DNA of 21,626 bases, from contig CAKPAK010000022.1 in assembly GCA_934132915.1 (NCBI GenBank), positions 1-21,626 on the forward strand, given 5' to 3'. Position 1 is the stretch's first letter; each line of letters opens with the position of its first letter. The stretch comes from an uncultured Bacilli bacterium. GTDB lineage: Bacteria > Bacillota_I > Bacilli_A > RF39 > UBA660. Made by a program: the position numbers and the translations under genes. The notes under the pieces were generated by a model. The model was given only the letters and a program-made list of their open reading frames with translations, was not told where the DNA came from and ran no database searches. Of this stretch, positions 13,227-20,173 are shown piece after piece.

Positions 13227-14127
13227 ATTCTTTTATTTTATATTCTTTTTTGAAGTGTTGATAAGTGATTTCTTTTTTTAGACTAAGAGGAATGGTTTTC
13301 ACTAAAGAGAATGGATTTTGATTAGGAATTGGTAAATAAAGGGAGGAGAAAATTTTAATTAATTCTTTATCTAAGCCAACATCTTGTAGATAAGATAAGT
13401 ACTTATAAAAAATATCTAAATCCTTCTTATACATACTCTCACCAGAAATGGTATTTAATAAAATCATATTGTAGCAATAAAGATCGGTCTCATTACTTGG
13501 AATAACAATTCCTGTGCGGTTTTTTCGATATTTATCAGGGAAACTTGATAAGTATTTATTTTTTAATAAATAATAGGCAGTATTCGAGGGTTCATCCTGG
13601 CCAATATATGCACTATCCAAGTCAATTGCTCGAATCATATCGGTTTTATCGATAATAAAATTAAATTCATTTAAATCGCCAAAATTCATTTGAAAACTTT
13701 CCTCTTTCACATGAATTACTTTATTGATGATCATTCCCACTTGCTGTAAATAGGCTAATTTTTTTTGAAAAGCATTGTCCGGTTTGTTTAAAAAGATTCC
13801 TAAATTGATATGATTTTCAATTAATGGTAAAGCAAATCCTGCTATTTTATTATCGACAATGACAATGGTATCTGGAATGATTAGTTCTTTCATTTCTTTG
13901 TATCCTCTAGAAGCATTTAATAAATTTAGGGTATAAATTTTTCTTCCCATTATTTTTTCGTCATCTTGTGCATCTAAATACTTAAAAAGCATTTTTCCTC
14001 CGGTTGCGCTCTTGGCTTGATTTTTGTTTAAAATTAGCATTAAAGCTTCTGTATTTAGGGTTCCCTTTTCTAGAACAAGTTCTTTTAATTTTCTTAATTG
14101 ATAAATTCTTAAATTTATTACTTTCAT
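13225..14127 (-). CDS. Protein-kinase-fold protein of unknown function, upstream of sigG
   Basis: 300 residues from ATG 14127, with AAGGAG 7 bases upstream. Catalytic-loop motifs of the protein kinase-like fold are visible: GDLNEFN (150-156) gives the catalytic Asp (D151) and Asn (N156) five residues on, and IDLDSA places D169 thirteen residues later, the spacing of the metal-binding Asp of DFG. The HRD His is replaced (NFGD). In the N-lobe GGKMLFKYLD (43-52) offers a candidate Lys (K49), followed by a hinge-like GFALPLIENHINL. The C-terminal lobe is short. It could be a small-molecule kinase, a spore-coat kinase of the CotS/CotH type, or a pseudokinase; no substrate can be inferred. It lies between hisS and sigG on the same strand, and its stop codon forms part of the sigG hairpin. 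Confidence 0.6.
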   Translation of the reverse strand: MKVINLRIYQLRKLKELVLEKGTLNTEALMLILNKNQAKSATGGKMLFKYLDAQDDEKIMGRKIYTLNLLNASRGYKEMKELIIPDTIVIVDNKIAGFALPLIENHINLGIFLNKPDNAFQKKLAYLQQVGMIINKVIHVKEESFQMNFGDLNEFNFIIDKTDMIRAIDLDSAYIGQDEPSNTAYYLLKNKYLSSFPDKYRKNRTGIVIPSNETDLYCYNMILLNTISGESMYKKDLDIFYKYLSYLQDVGLDKELIKIFSSLYLPIPNQNPFSLVKTIPLSLKKEITYQHFKKEYKIKE

Positions 14128-14146
14128 TGTTATTCTCCTTATCTTT

Positions 14147-14179
14147 AGAAAAGAAAGCTCTTCTTTATTGAGAAGAACT
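14147..14179 (-). terminator. Moderate terminator at the end of hisS
   Basis: On the minus strand AGTTCTTC (14179-14172) pairs with GAAGAGCT (14163-14156), including one G-U pair, around an 8-base loop, followed by UUCUUUUCU. The stem starts in the hisS stop codon. The interrupted U tract suggests partial read-through to the kinase-fold gene. Confidence 0.5.
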
Positions 14180-15468
14180 TATTTCTTTTTATTTATAAAG
14201 CAATCTAGATTAGAGAACGGAACTTCTATGATTTCTCCAGTACTCATTTTTTTGATTTTTAATTTTTGATCTTTCATTTCATCTTCGCCGATAACAGAGA
14301 CAAAAGGGATGGCTTGTTTGTTTGCCCATTCAAAACATTTTTTGATTTTTTTATTGTTCATTTCAATCACAACAGCGATGCCTAGTCTTCTAAATTGGTT
14401 GGCTAAATTCAAGGTCTCTTTTTCTGTATTCATCGGAATTAAATAAAGCGTTGTCGTTTTCATGGAGGAAAGATCTTTTTCTTTCAATAATTCATAGATA
14501 GAAGATAGACCAAAACTAATTCCAACAGCAGGATAAGAACAACCGTCTTGGATATAATTTGTAATCATATTGTCATAACGGCCTCCCCCACCAATGCTAC
14601 AATTTAGACGATGGTTCTTTTCATAAACTTCAAAAACATTTCCCGTATAATAATCCTGACCACGAGCAAGAGTTGGAGTGAACTGACAATACTTATCTAT
14701 CTTTAGAGTTTTTAGGTAAAGATTTAACTGATTCAACTCTTCAAGTCCTAATTTTAATTCTTGAATCGTTGTCTCTTTGTATTTTTCAGTTAATTCTTCT
14801 AGAGATAAATTAAAATTTTGTAGTAAATTATCAATCTCTTTATCTTCTAATGATAATTTCTTTAGTGATTCTCTAAATTCTTCCTTACTGATTTTATTCA
14901 TTTTATCGATAATGGTGATGATGGCATTCATATTTTTTGCTTCGCTAGAACATTCTAAAATTAGACCTCGCATTAAGTTTCTACTATTGTATTGAATTTC
15001 TATTTCAATACTTAATTTTTGAAAGGCATTGACATAAAGGTTTAAGCATTCTGCTTCAATAAGTTGTCCTGACAACCCTACAACGTCAACATCACATTGG
15101 GTAAATTCTCTATCTCTTCCTAACTTTACGGGACCATCACGAAACACTTTAGCGATTTCGTAGCGTTTAAAAGGAAAATTAATTTTATTTTTATTGATAG
15201 CAATAAATTTGGCGAAAGGAACCGTTAAATCATAACGAAGTCCTAATTCTCTATTTCCTTGGTCAGATAATTTGTATATTTCTTTTACTAGATCATTATT
15301 TTCATCGTATTTATCAATTAACATATCATAATAACATAAAATTGGGGTTTCGATGGATTGATAACCAAACTCTATGAATGTTTCTTTTAATTTATCATTG
15401 ATATAGTCTCTTATTTTTTGTTCTTTTGGTAAGTAATCATTACAACCTTTAACATTTAATATCTTCAC
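14179..15468 (-). CDS. hisS: Histidyl-tRNA synthetase
   Basis: 429 residues, normal length, from a GTG start with AGAAGGTG upstream (an ATG two bases before it is out of frame). It is a class II synthetase that charges tRNA-His. Motif 2 is seen in FKRYEIAKVFRDGP with the following GRDREFTQCDVDVVG. The HisA-type signature LARGQDYYTGNVFEVYE and the motif 3 region GGGGRYDNM follow, then the C-terminal anticodon-binding domain (about 335-429). The segment LRYDLTVPFAKFIA differs from the LRPE(G/M)T form of most bacterial HisRS and resembles the RYDLTVPFAR form found in eukaryotes, archaea and some Firmicutes. No T-box leader is seen; an extended -10 promoter lies 29 bases upstream. Confidence 0.95.
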   Translation of the reverse strand: MKILNVKGCNDYLPKEQKIRDYINDKLKETFIEFGYQSIETPILCYYDMLIDKYDENNDLVKEIYKLSDQGNRELGLRYDLTVPFAKFIAINKNKINFPFKRYEIAKVFRDGPVKLGRDREFTQCDVDVVGLSGQLIEAECLNLYVNAFQKLSIEIEIQYNSRNLMRGLILECSSEAKNMNAIITIIDKMNKISKEEFRESLKKLSLEDKEIDNLLQNFNLSLEELTEKYKETTIQELKLGLEELNQLNLYLKTLKIDKYCQFTPTLARGQDYYTGNVFEVYEKNHRLNCSIGGGGRYDNMITNYIQDGCSYPAVGISFGLSSIYELLKEKDLSSMKTTTLYLIPMNTEKETLNLANQFRRLGIAVVIEMNNKKIKKCFEWANKQAIPFVSVIGEDEMKDQKLKIKKMSTGEIIEVPFSNLDCFINKKK

Positions 15469-15496
15469 ATTGCACCTTCTTTCGTTTACAAGTATT

Positions 15497-15505
15497 ATTG
15501 TATCA
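15497..15505 (-). promoter_or_regulatory. Extended -10 promoter of hisS
   Basis: TGATACAAT on the minus strand (TGn plus TACAAT), 28 bases before the GTG start. The -35 region is poor. Just upstream CTAGA and TCTAG form a small inverted repeat (about 15513-15528). Confidence 0.5.
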
Positions 15506-15620
15506 AAATTCTCTAGAAAAGTCTCTAGTTTTTAAAAAAATTAAGCCTTTTATTTTGTTTGCTTTTTGACAAAAAAGTTGAGAATTAAGAAATAAATAAA
15601 AATGCAAAGTGATAGAAAAA

Positions 15621-16649
15621 TTATTTTTTTCCTTTTTCGTTTGCATTTTCTTGAAACATTTTTTCTTTATAAGGTTCCACATCTAATTCATAAATGGAAT
15701 CGCATATTTTAAATAAATAAAAATCGGTAATATAGGAATAATCTTCATCTTTCATTGCATTATATAAAGCTTTTTTATATGCTTCTCTTTCTCCTGTTCT
15801 AATATATACGGGAGGTAATCCTTTCGCTTTAAACATTAAATTTAAAAGGGCTCTAAAAGTTCTCTTATTCCCATCAAAAAATGGTTGTATTTTGATTAAT
15901 TTTGTCGTTTCTTTTACACAATATGATATATATTTAATAATATCTTCATCTTGAAAGGCCGAGTTAAACTCATTCACTTTTTCTTGATCTAAATAGGCAT
16001 TCATTAACTTGATTGCTTCTTCTGGTTTTGGAATTACAATATCCATTTTATTCAAGCGAACATCGTCGTCATTATTATTATTTCTAAGTTGTCCACCAAT
16101 TCTTGTTTTATAACACATTGCCTTGATTTCTTTTTCTAATTGTTGGGCTTGTTGATATTTTTTTAAGTTCCTTTCTCGTTTTGCCTCTTGTTTTAATTTA
16201 TCGATTTTGCTCCTTAATTCTTCTGTCTTGATTTCTAAGGATTTTGTATTTAGATCATCAGTTGGTTTCCATAAGATATTATTAATTTCTAAGGAAGCAA
16301 TAAATAAATTTAATGGTTTTTGGTTAAAATCATAATCTTGAATATATTGGTATACATTGCTTAATCCTTTTCTTTGTTCTTTGGTATCATTTTTTTCAAC
16401 CAATATTTCATTCGATATATACTTATTTTTAAAAGAATATATCATGTTGTTATAATCAGGATTTATAAATTTATAATATAATTCTATTAATTTTTTAGGA
16501 ATTGTACATTCTGAATCTTTCTTATAAATAATTTTATAATTCTCTGATAAATGATAAGTTGTAAATAACATCGCAAATAAATCTCTAACATCTTCTGGTT
16601 GCGTAGTTGAAGATAAATTGGATTGATTTAATTTTAGATCATCGCTCAT
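15621..16649 (-). CDS. Fic-domain protein with substituted catalytic histidine
   Basis: 342 residues. The Fic core motif HPFx[D/E]GNGRxxR appears as IQPFFDGNKRTFR (254-266). The Asp, Gly, Asn and both Arg are kept, but the catalytic His is Gln (Q255) and the second Gly is Lys. Active Fic enzymes use that His as general base for AMP transfer, so this protein may be inactive as an AMPylase, use another chemistry as some Fic variants do, or be a regulatory relic. An N-terminal helical region is followed by a long charged coiled coil (about 135-178) before the Fic helices. AAGGGGG precedes ATG 16649, and a near-consensus promoter lies just upstream. It stands alone between herA and hisS, with no antitoxin-sized partner. 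Confidence 0.8.
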   Translation of the reverse strand: MSDDLKLNQSNLSSTTQPEDVRDLFAMLFTTYHLSENYKIIYKKDSECTIPKKLIELYYKFINPDYNNMIYSFKNKYISNEILVEKNDTKEQRKGLSNVYQYIQDYDFNQKPLNLFIASLEINNILWKPTDDLNTKSLEIKTEELRSKIDKLKQEAKRERNLKKYQQAQQLEKEIKAMCYKTRIGGQLRNNNNDDDVRLNKMDIVIPKPEEAIKLMNAYLDQEKVNEFNSAFQDEDIIKYISYCVKETTKLIKIQPFFDGNKRTFRALLNLMFKAKGLPPVYIRTGEREAYKKALYNAMKDEDYSYITDFYLFKICDSIYELDVEPYKEKMFQENANEKGKK

Positions 16650-16673
16650 TCTTCTTCCCCCTTTTCGAGGTTT

Positions 16674-16702
16674 ATATTATCACATAAGTTAATTTTTGTC
16701 AA
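16674..16702 (-). promoter_or_regulatory. Sigma-A promoter of the Fic-domain gene
   Basis: TTGACA (16702-16697), 17 bases, TAATAT (16679-16674) on the minus strand, with an extended TGA before the -10. It lies 25 bases before the ATG. The -35 box is a perfect consensus. Confidence 0.75.
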
Positions 16703-16839
16703 TTTTATTTTTAAATATTAGCCTAAACTATGGTTACTGATTGGTAATATGACAAATTTTAGAAAAGTTATTTCTTTAAAAAGAAATGTTCTTTTGAAGT
16801 ATTTTTTGTGAATGAAACTTTAAAATTTACGACTCCTTT

Positions 16840-18609
16840 TTATTGTTGTTTTACGTACCATACTTTAGAAATGTTTACGTTTTGACTTAATGGAGAAGGA
16901 TTTGGTTCATCAACATTTACGATAACGGGCATTCTAAAAGCACTTCCATAGGCAATACAGGTTCCGGAATGAAAAGTTTTTAATCTTGTAATTAAATTTC
17001 CACTGATATTGGGAAGAAGCGAAGTTACAAAGGCAAGATCGTTGTGATGGAACATTTTAAACACTAAGAAATTACTACATTGACTAATGGCCGTTTCGCT
17101 GAGTTCAGATGGTCTTTGGGTAATTAATCCTAATAATATTCCGTATTTTCTTCCTTCTTTAGCAATACGTTCAAAAATATTATAACCAAATAATTTTACA
17201 TCAATATCTTCTTGGACGTAACGATGGGCTTCTTCTAAAAGAATGTGAAAGGCAATTGAGCCTCTATCTTTTAATTTAGCGACATAATCAAATAATAGTT
17301 TGGAGTAAATTTTTACCAAATTTTTGGCAAAGCGATCATCAACATAATTGATATTAAAATTGATAATTTGGGCCTTTCTTCCTCCTGGTACCATTAATAA
17401 ATCTTTGATATATCCTTCTCTTGTAACATAATTTGAATATTCAAAAAATTGAGCATAATCGCTATTCATTAATGTATTTAGACGGATTTTTAAGGCATTG
17501 GCATAATCAAACACTTTTTCACTGGTTAATACCCCTTCTGAGATAAGGGCAAATTCTAAGGCAAGAGAAAATTCTTTTAAACCATAGGCAAAAGTGCCAT
17601 CTGGTAATACCAATTGAAAGTCATTTCTTGTAAATCCTTCTAAGTATTGAATTACGACTTCAATATCGGCAAATTTTCCTGACGTTTCGACAAAAAGACA
17701 CTGTCGTATGGTTCTACTCCATCCCCCTTTGGTTAGAGGAATATCTAGATTAATATCTTTGGTCTTAAACTTGGTTAAAACAGAAGTTAATTTGTTTCTA
17801 ATTTCACTAGGATTTTTTCCCGAAAAGATAATATCTAAGATACTTCGCGCTAAAATATCATTTTTTTGATCAATCACTTCTTCTTCACTTTTAGTAAAAT
17901 ATCCTACTAATTTCAAGGCTTTTTCAATAATGGGAATTTGATTTTCGTCGTTGGCATTTAGTAAAAGAGCAATGTCATCTACCCCAAGTAGCCAAAATGG
18001 AAGGGAAAGATGCGTAAATTCGGTACTATTTAAATCTGTCGTGATCACTTTATAATTTAGATTAGGATTATTATTTCCAATATTGAAGAAAGCTGGCTGG
18101 TACTCTCCGTACGCATCAAACAGGAAGAGATTTGTGCGGAAAGGAATATTGTTTTTGGCTTCATAAAAAATGGATTGTAAAATTTTAGAAGTCGAGTAAC
18201 TTTTTCCTGATCCACTATTTCCTAAAATCGCAAAATGATTGGAGAAAAAGGCATTTACGTCTAAAGAAATTTTATAGTTATCATAGACAACAGATGATCC
18301 CATACTAATTGCGTTGGTGGATGGATCATTTTGATAAATAATATCTAATTCTTCCGGTGTAATGATCCGGCAGTTGTCTCGAAAAGAAGGCTTGACGCTA
18401 CTTCCATAAATAAATTTATTATTTTTTATTTCGCCAATTAAGTTGATGTTTAGATAGGTTGTATCTCCTTCTAATATTTCTCCTACTATTTTTATGGTTG
18501 GTTCTTCGAAAATAACATTCTTTCCCATAATATTATCTAAGTCTGATAAATTTATTTCTAGTTTTATTTTTACGGTATCCCCTAAAATACTCACTATTTT
18601 TCCTAACAT
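16840..18609 (-). CDS. HerA-family DNA-translocating ATPase
   Basis: 589 residues from ATG 18609, with GGGGAGGAA just upstream. An N-terminal HAS-barrel-like region (about 1-110, beginning LGKIVSILGDTVKIKLE) precedes the HerA/FtsK-type ATPase core. Walker A is GNSGSGKS (130-137), Walker B with catalytic Glu is HILLEEAH (455-462), an arginine-rich RIAKEGRKYG segment follows (481-490), and the sensor-like ITQRPSELS (496-504) closes the core. HerA forms hexamers that pump DNA, in archaea and some bacteria with the nuclease NurA for end resection, and in defence systems with SIR2 or DUF4297 partners. No such partner is adjacent. It has its own promoter inside the rplT terminator. The role is therefore open: repair, chromosome handling or defence. 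Confidence 0.85.
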   Translation of the reverse strand: MLGKIVSILGDTVKIKLEINLSDLDNIMGKNVIFEEPTIKIVGEILEGDTTYLNINLIGEIKNNKFIYGSSVKPSFRDNCRIITPEELDIIYQNDPSTNAISMGSSVVYDNYKISLDVNAFFSNHFAILGNSGSGKSYSTSKILQSIFYEAKNNIPFRTNLFLFDAYGEYQPAFFNIGNNNPNLNYKVITTDLNSTEFTHLSLPFWLLGVDDIALLLNANDENQIPIIEKALKLVGYFTKSEEEVIDQKNDILARSILDIIFSGKNPSEIRNKLTSVLTKFKTKDINLDIPLTKGGWSRTIRQCLFVETSGKFADIEVVIQYLEGFTRNDFQLVLPDGTFAYGLKEFSLALEFALISEGVLTSEKVFDYANALKIRLNTLMNSDYAQFFEYSNYVTREGYIKDLLMVPGGRKAQIINFNINYVDDRFAKNLVKIYSKLLFDYVAKLKDRGSIAFHILLEEAHRYVQEDIDVKLFGYNIFERIAKEGRKYGILLGLITQRPSELSETAISQCSNFLVFKMFHHNDLAFVTSLLPNISGNLITRLKTFHSGTCIAYGSAFRMPVIVNVDEPNPSPLSQNVNISKVWYVKQQ

Positions 18610-18640
18610 AAGATTCCTCCCCGATTCTCTATTCTCTTTT

Positions 18641-18669
18641 ATTATACAAAAAAAATATCTATTTGACTA
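18641..18669 (-). promoter_or_regulatory. Promoter of the HerA-like gene inside the rplT terminator
   Basis: TAGTCA (18669-18664), 17 bases, TATAAT (18646-18641) on the minus strand. The -35 box sits in the loop and inner stem of the terminator hairpin 18650-18679 and the spacer covers its 3' arm and T tract. The -10 ends 31 bases before the ATG. Confidence 0.55.
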
Positions 18670-18679
18670 GATATTTTTT
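18648..18679 (-). terminator. Strong terminator of the infC-rpmI-rplT operon
   Basis: AAAAAATATCTA pairs perfectly with TAGATATTTTTT (12 bp) around a 6-base loop, with eight U residues at the 3' end on the minus strand. It starts 6 bases after the rplT stop codon. Confidence 0.9.
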
Positions 18680-18685
18680 ATGATT

Positions 18686-19192
18686 TTATTTTTCTTCTTT
18701 TTTCGTTGTTGTTTTTTTGGCTGAAGTTTCTTTTTTGGTTGTCGTTGTTTTTTTCGTTGTTGCTTTCTTTTTTTCTTCTGTTTCTTCTGCTTTTACTTCA
18801 GTCGTTTTCTTTGCGATAGTAGGTTTGTATTCTTTTCCGTCTAAACTATCTTTCGCAATTTTTACTAAATCAGAAAATGCTTCTGGAGCGTCAATTGCAA
18901 GTTCACTTAACATCTTTCGGTTAATGGTTACGCCAGCTTTATTCAATCCGTTAATAAATTTTGAATAACTAATCTCATTTTCACGGCATGCTGCATTAAT
19001 TCTTGTAATCCATAATTTTCTGAAATTTCTTTTATTTTGTCTTCTATCTCTAAACGCATATTGTCCAGAATGCATGACTTGCTCATGTGCTGTTTTATAC
19101 AATCTATGTTTACTGCCAAAATAGCCTTTGGCTTGATCTAATACTTTTTTTCTTCTGGCACGTGCAACTGTGCCTCCTTTAACTCTTGTCAT
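18686..19192 (-). CDS. rplT: 50S ribosomal protein L20 with long C-terminal extension
   Basis: 168 residues; typical L20 is 117-119. Residues 1-117 are canonical ([53 protein letters not shown]). From about residue 118 an added tail of some 50 residues consists of K, T, E and A runs (for example [13 protein letters not shown]) with no visible fold. L20 binds 23S rRNA early in 50S assembly and, in Bacillus, represses its own operon by binding the infC leader; a matching leader is present at 19967-20128. Last gene of the operon, 24 bases after rpmI, followed by a strong terminator. Confidence 0.97.
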   Translation of the reverse strand: MTRVKGGTVARARRKKVLDQAKGYFGSKHRLYKTAHEQVMHSGQYAFRDRRQNKRNFRKLWITRINAACRENEISYSKFINGLNKAGVTINRKMLSELAIDAPEAFSDLVKIAKDSLDGKEYKPTIAKKTTEVKAEETEEKKKATTKKTTTTKKETSAKKTTTKKEEK

Positions 19193-19216
19193 TACTCTTC
19201 ACTCATCCTTCTATTA

Positions 19217-19429
19217 TTAAATTAAATCTTTTACTCTTTTTAAATCTGAATGGTTTAGGCCATTGCTTTTTCTTTTTTGTCTACTTCTTTTTGCACTATT
19301 TTTTCCTGTGTTATGTCTTGTTCCTTGGCTTTTAATGGAAATTGAGCCACTTTGTCTTACATTTAGGGCTTTTTTTAAGCCACTATGTGTTTTCTTTTTG
19401 ATTTTTTTTACTTTTACTTTTTTTGCCAT
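19217..19429 (-). CDS. rpmI: 50S ribosomal protein L35
   Basis: 70 residues, near the normal 64-66. The start is taken as the ATG giving MAKKVKVKK: AAGGAG lies 9 bases before it but only 3 before an upstream ATG two codons earlier. The basic core is diverged but recognisable (KTHSGLKKALNVRQSGSI, RHNTGKNSAKRSRQKR), and the position between infC and rplT secures the identity. It starts 15 bases after infC. Confidence 0.92.
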   Translation of the reverse strand: MAKKVKVKKIKKKTHSGLKKALNVRQSGSISIKSQGTRHNTGKNSAKRSRQKRKSNGLNHSDLKRVKDLI

Positions 19430-19444
19430 AATCATATTCTCCTT

Positions 19445-19966
19445 CTACTTTTTTGGTGTAAGTTGCATGAAGATACTTCTTCCTTCCATCTTTGGTTGGA
19501 TTTCTACTTCTGCAATATCACTTAAAGATTCCTCAAATCTCTTTAGCACATCTTTCGCTAGTTCAGGATGAGCAATTTGACGGCCTTTAAAGCGAATGCT
19601 TGCTTTGACTTTGTCTCCTCTTGTTAATGCCTTTTTGGCATTATTTACTCGTGTGTCAAAATCATGTTTGTCAATGGTTACGGATAGGCGAAATTCTTTA
19701 ATATCTACCATGGCTTCTCTTTGTTTTTTTTGTGCTTCTTTGCTTTTTTTCTTTTTTTCATATTTAAAGCGATTGTAATCCATAATCTTACAAACGGGTG
19801 GGTTGGCTCCTTCACTCATTAATACTAAGTCAAATCCCGCATAAGATGCTAATGTTAATGCATCTCGTTTACTTTTCACTCCTAATTGTTCGCCGTTTGG
19901 TCCAATGACCATGACTTCTTTTGCCTTAATTTGCTCATTAACTAAGTTATCTTTATTGTTTGCGAT
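19445..19966 (-). CDS. infC: Translation initiation factor IF-3, AUC start codon
   Basis: 173 residues. IF-3 binds the 30S subunit, prevents premature 50S joining and checks initiation codons. The N domain (VNEQIKAKEVMVIGPNGEQLGVKSKRDAL), a Lys-rich linker, and the C domain (IKEFRLSVTIDKHDFDTRVNNAKKAL, VEIQPKMEGRSIFMQL) are complete. The start is taken as ATC at 19966-19964, 6 bases after GGAGGTG (19973-19979). It gives an N-terminus aligning with Bacillus IF-3, and infC genes typically use AUU/AUC/AUA so that IF-3 limits its own synthesis. Upstream in-frame ATGs are poor choices: one overlaps the Shine-Dalgarno, and those further up lie inside the attenuator hairpin. First gene of the infC-rpmI-rplT operon. 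Confidence 0.93.
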   Translation of the reverse strand: MANNKDNLVNEQIKAKEVMVIGPNGEQLGVKSKRDALTLASYAGFDLVLMSEGANPPVCKIMDYNRFKYEKKKKSKEAQKKQREAMVDIKEFRLSVTIDKHDFDTRVNNAKKALTRGDKVKASIRFKGRQIAHPELAKDVLKRFEESLSDIAEVEIQPKMEGRSIFMQLTPKK

Positions 19967-19972
19967 ATCAAA

Positions 19973-19979
19973 CACCTCC
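19973..19979 (-). promoter_or_regulatory. Ribosome-binding site that fixes the infC AUC start
   Basis: GGAGGTG, a seven-base match to the 16S anti-Shine-Dalgarno, 6 bases before ATC 19966 and directly after the attenuator U tract. No ATG, GTG or TTG follows it in frame at a usable distance. Confidence 0.8.
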
Positions 19980-19981
19980 AT

Positions 19982-20014
19982 AAAAAATGAATACAGGAAG
20001 TCTGTATTCATTTT
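19982..20014 (-). terminator. Attenuator terminator in the infC leader
   Basis: On the minus strand AAAATGAATACAG pairs with CTGTATTCATTTT (13 bp) around a 5-base loop, ending in a U tract to 19982. It sits just before the infC Shine-Dalgarno and is the expected termination point when L20 is in excess. Confidence 0.88.
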
Positions 20015-20133
20015 ACTCATTCAAAAGCTTAACGATTTGTAACATTTATTTTGTTTTCTTAGCTTTTTTACCTATTGCTAACTTGGCAATCAGGTGAGAT
20101 GAATACATCTACTTTCCGTTTCTTTCGTAGTCA

Positions 20134-20163
20134 ATTATATTATAACTAAATGCTACTTGTCAA
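20134..20163 (-). promoter_or_regulatory. Sigma-A promoter of infC-rpmI-rplT
   Basis: Perfect TTGACA (20163-20158), an 18-base spacer and perfect TATAAT (20139-20134) on the minus strand. The -35 begins 10 bases after the cdaR stop codon, with no terminator between, so cdaR read-through into the leader is possible. Confidence 0.82.
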
Positions 20164-20173
20164 GATAAAATAC

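Larger units (their letters stand above)
19967..20128 (-). ncRNA. L20-type leader controlling infC-rpmI-rplT
   Basis: Leader of about 160 nucleotides between the promoter and the infC start. It ends in a 13-bp terminator hairpin abutting the infC Shine-Dalgarno. TGTATTCAT near the 5' end (20107-20099) is an exact copy of the terminator 3' arm, so it can pair with the 5' arm (ATGAATACA) and form an antiterminator. Between them lie several short hairpins and A-rich loops (GGTAAAAAAGC) like the region that mimics the L20 site of 23S rRNA in the Bacillus leader (Rfam L20_leader). Placement upstream of infC makes the identification strong even though individual binding residues were not verified. 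Confidence 0.8.

Noticed and set aside
15469..15620. T-box riboswitch upstream of hisS
   Set aside because: No AGGGTGG-type T-box core, specifier loop or matching terminator could be found.
7720..16743. Shared 14-mer ATGGTTACTGATTG at 7720-7733 and 16730-16743
   Set aside because: One 14-base match is expected by chance in 21 kb of AT-rich sequence; there are no flanking repeats or mobile-element features.
16785..16800. Terminator after the HerA-like gene (ATTTCT / AGAAAT repeat near 16770)
   Set aside because: The stem is only six pairs, all AT-rich, with no continuous U tract on the minus strand.
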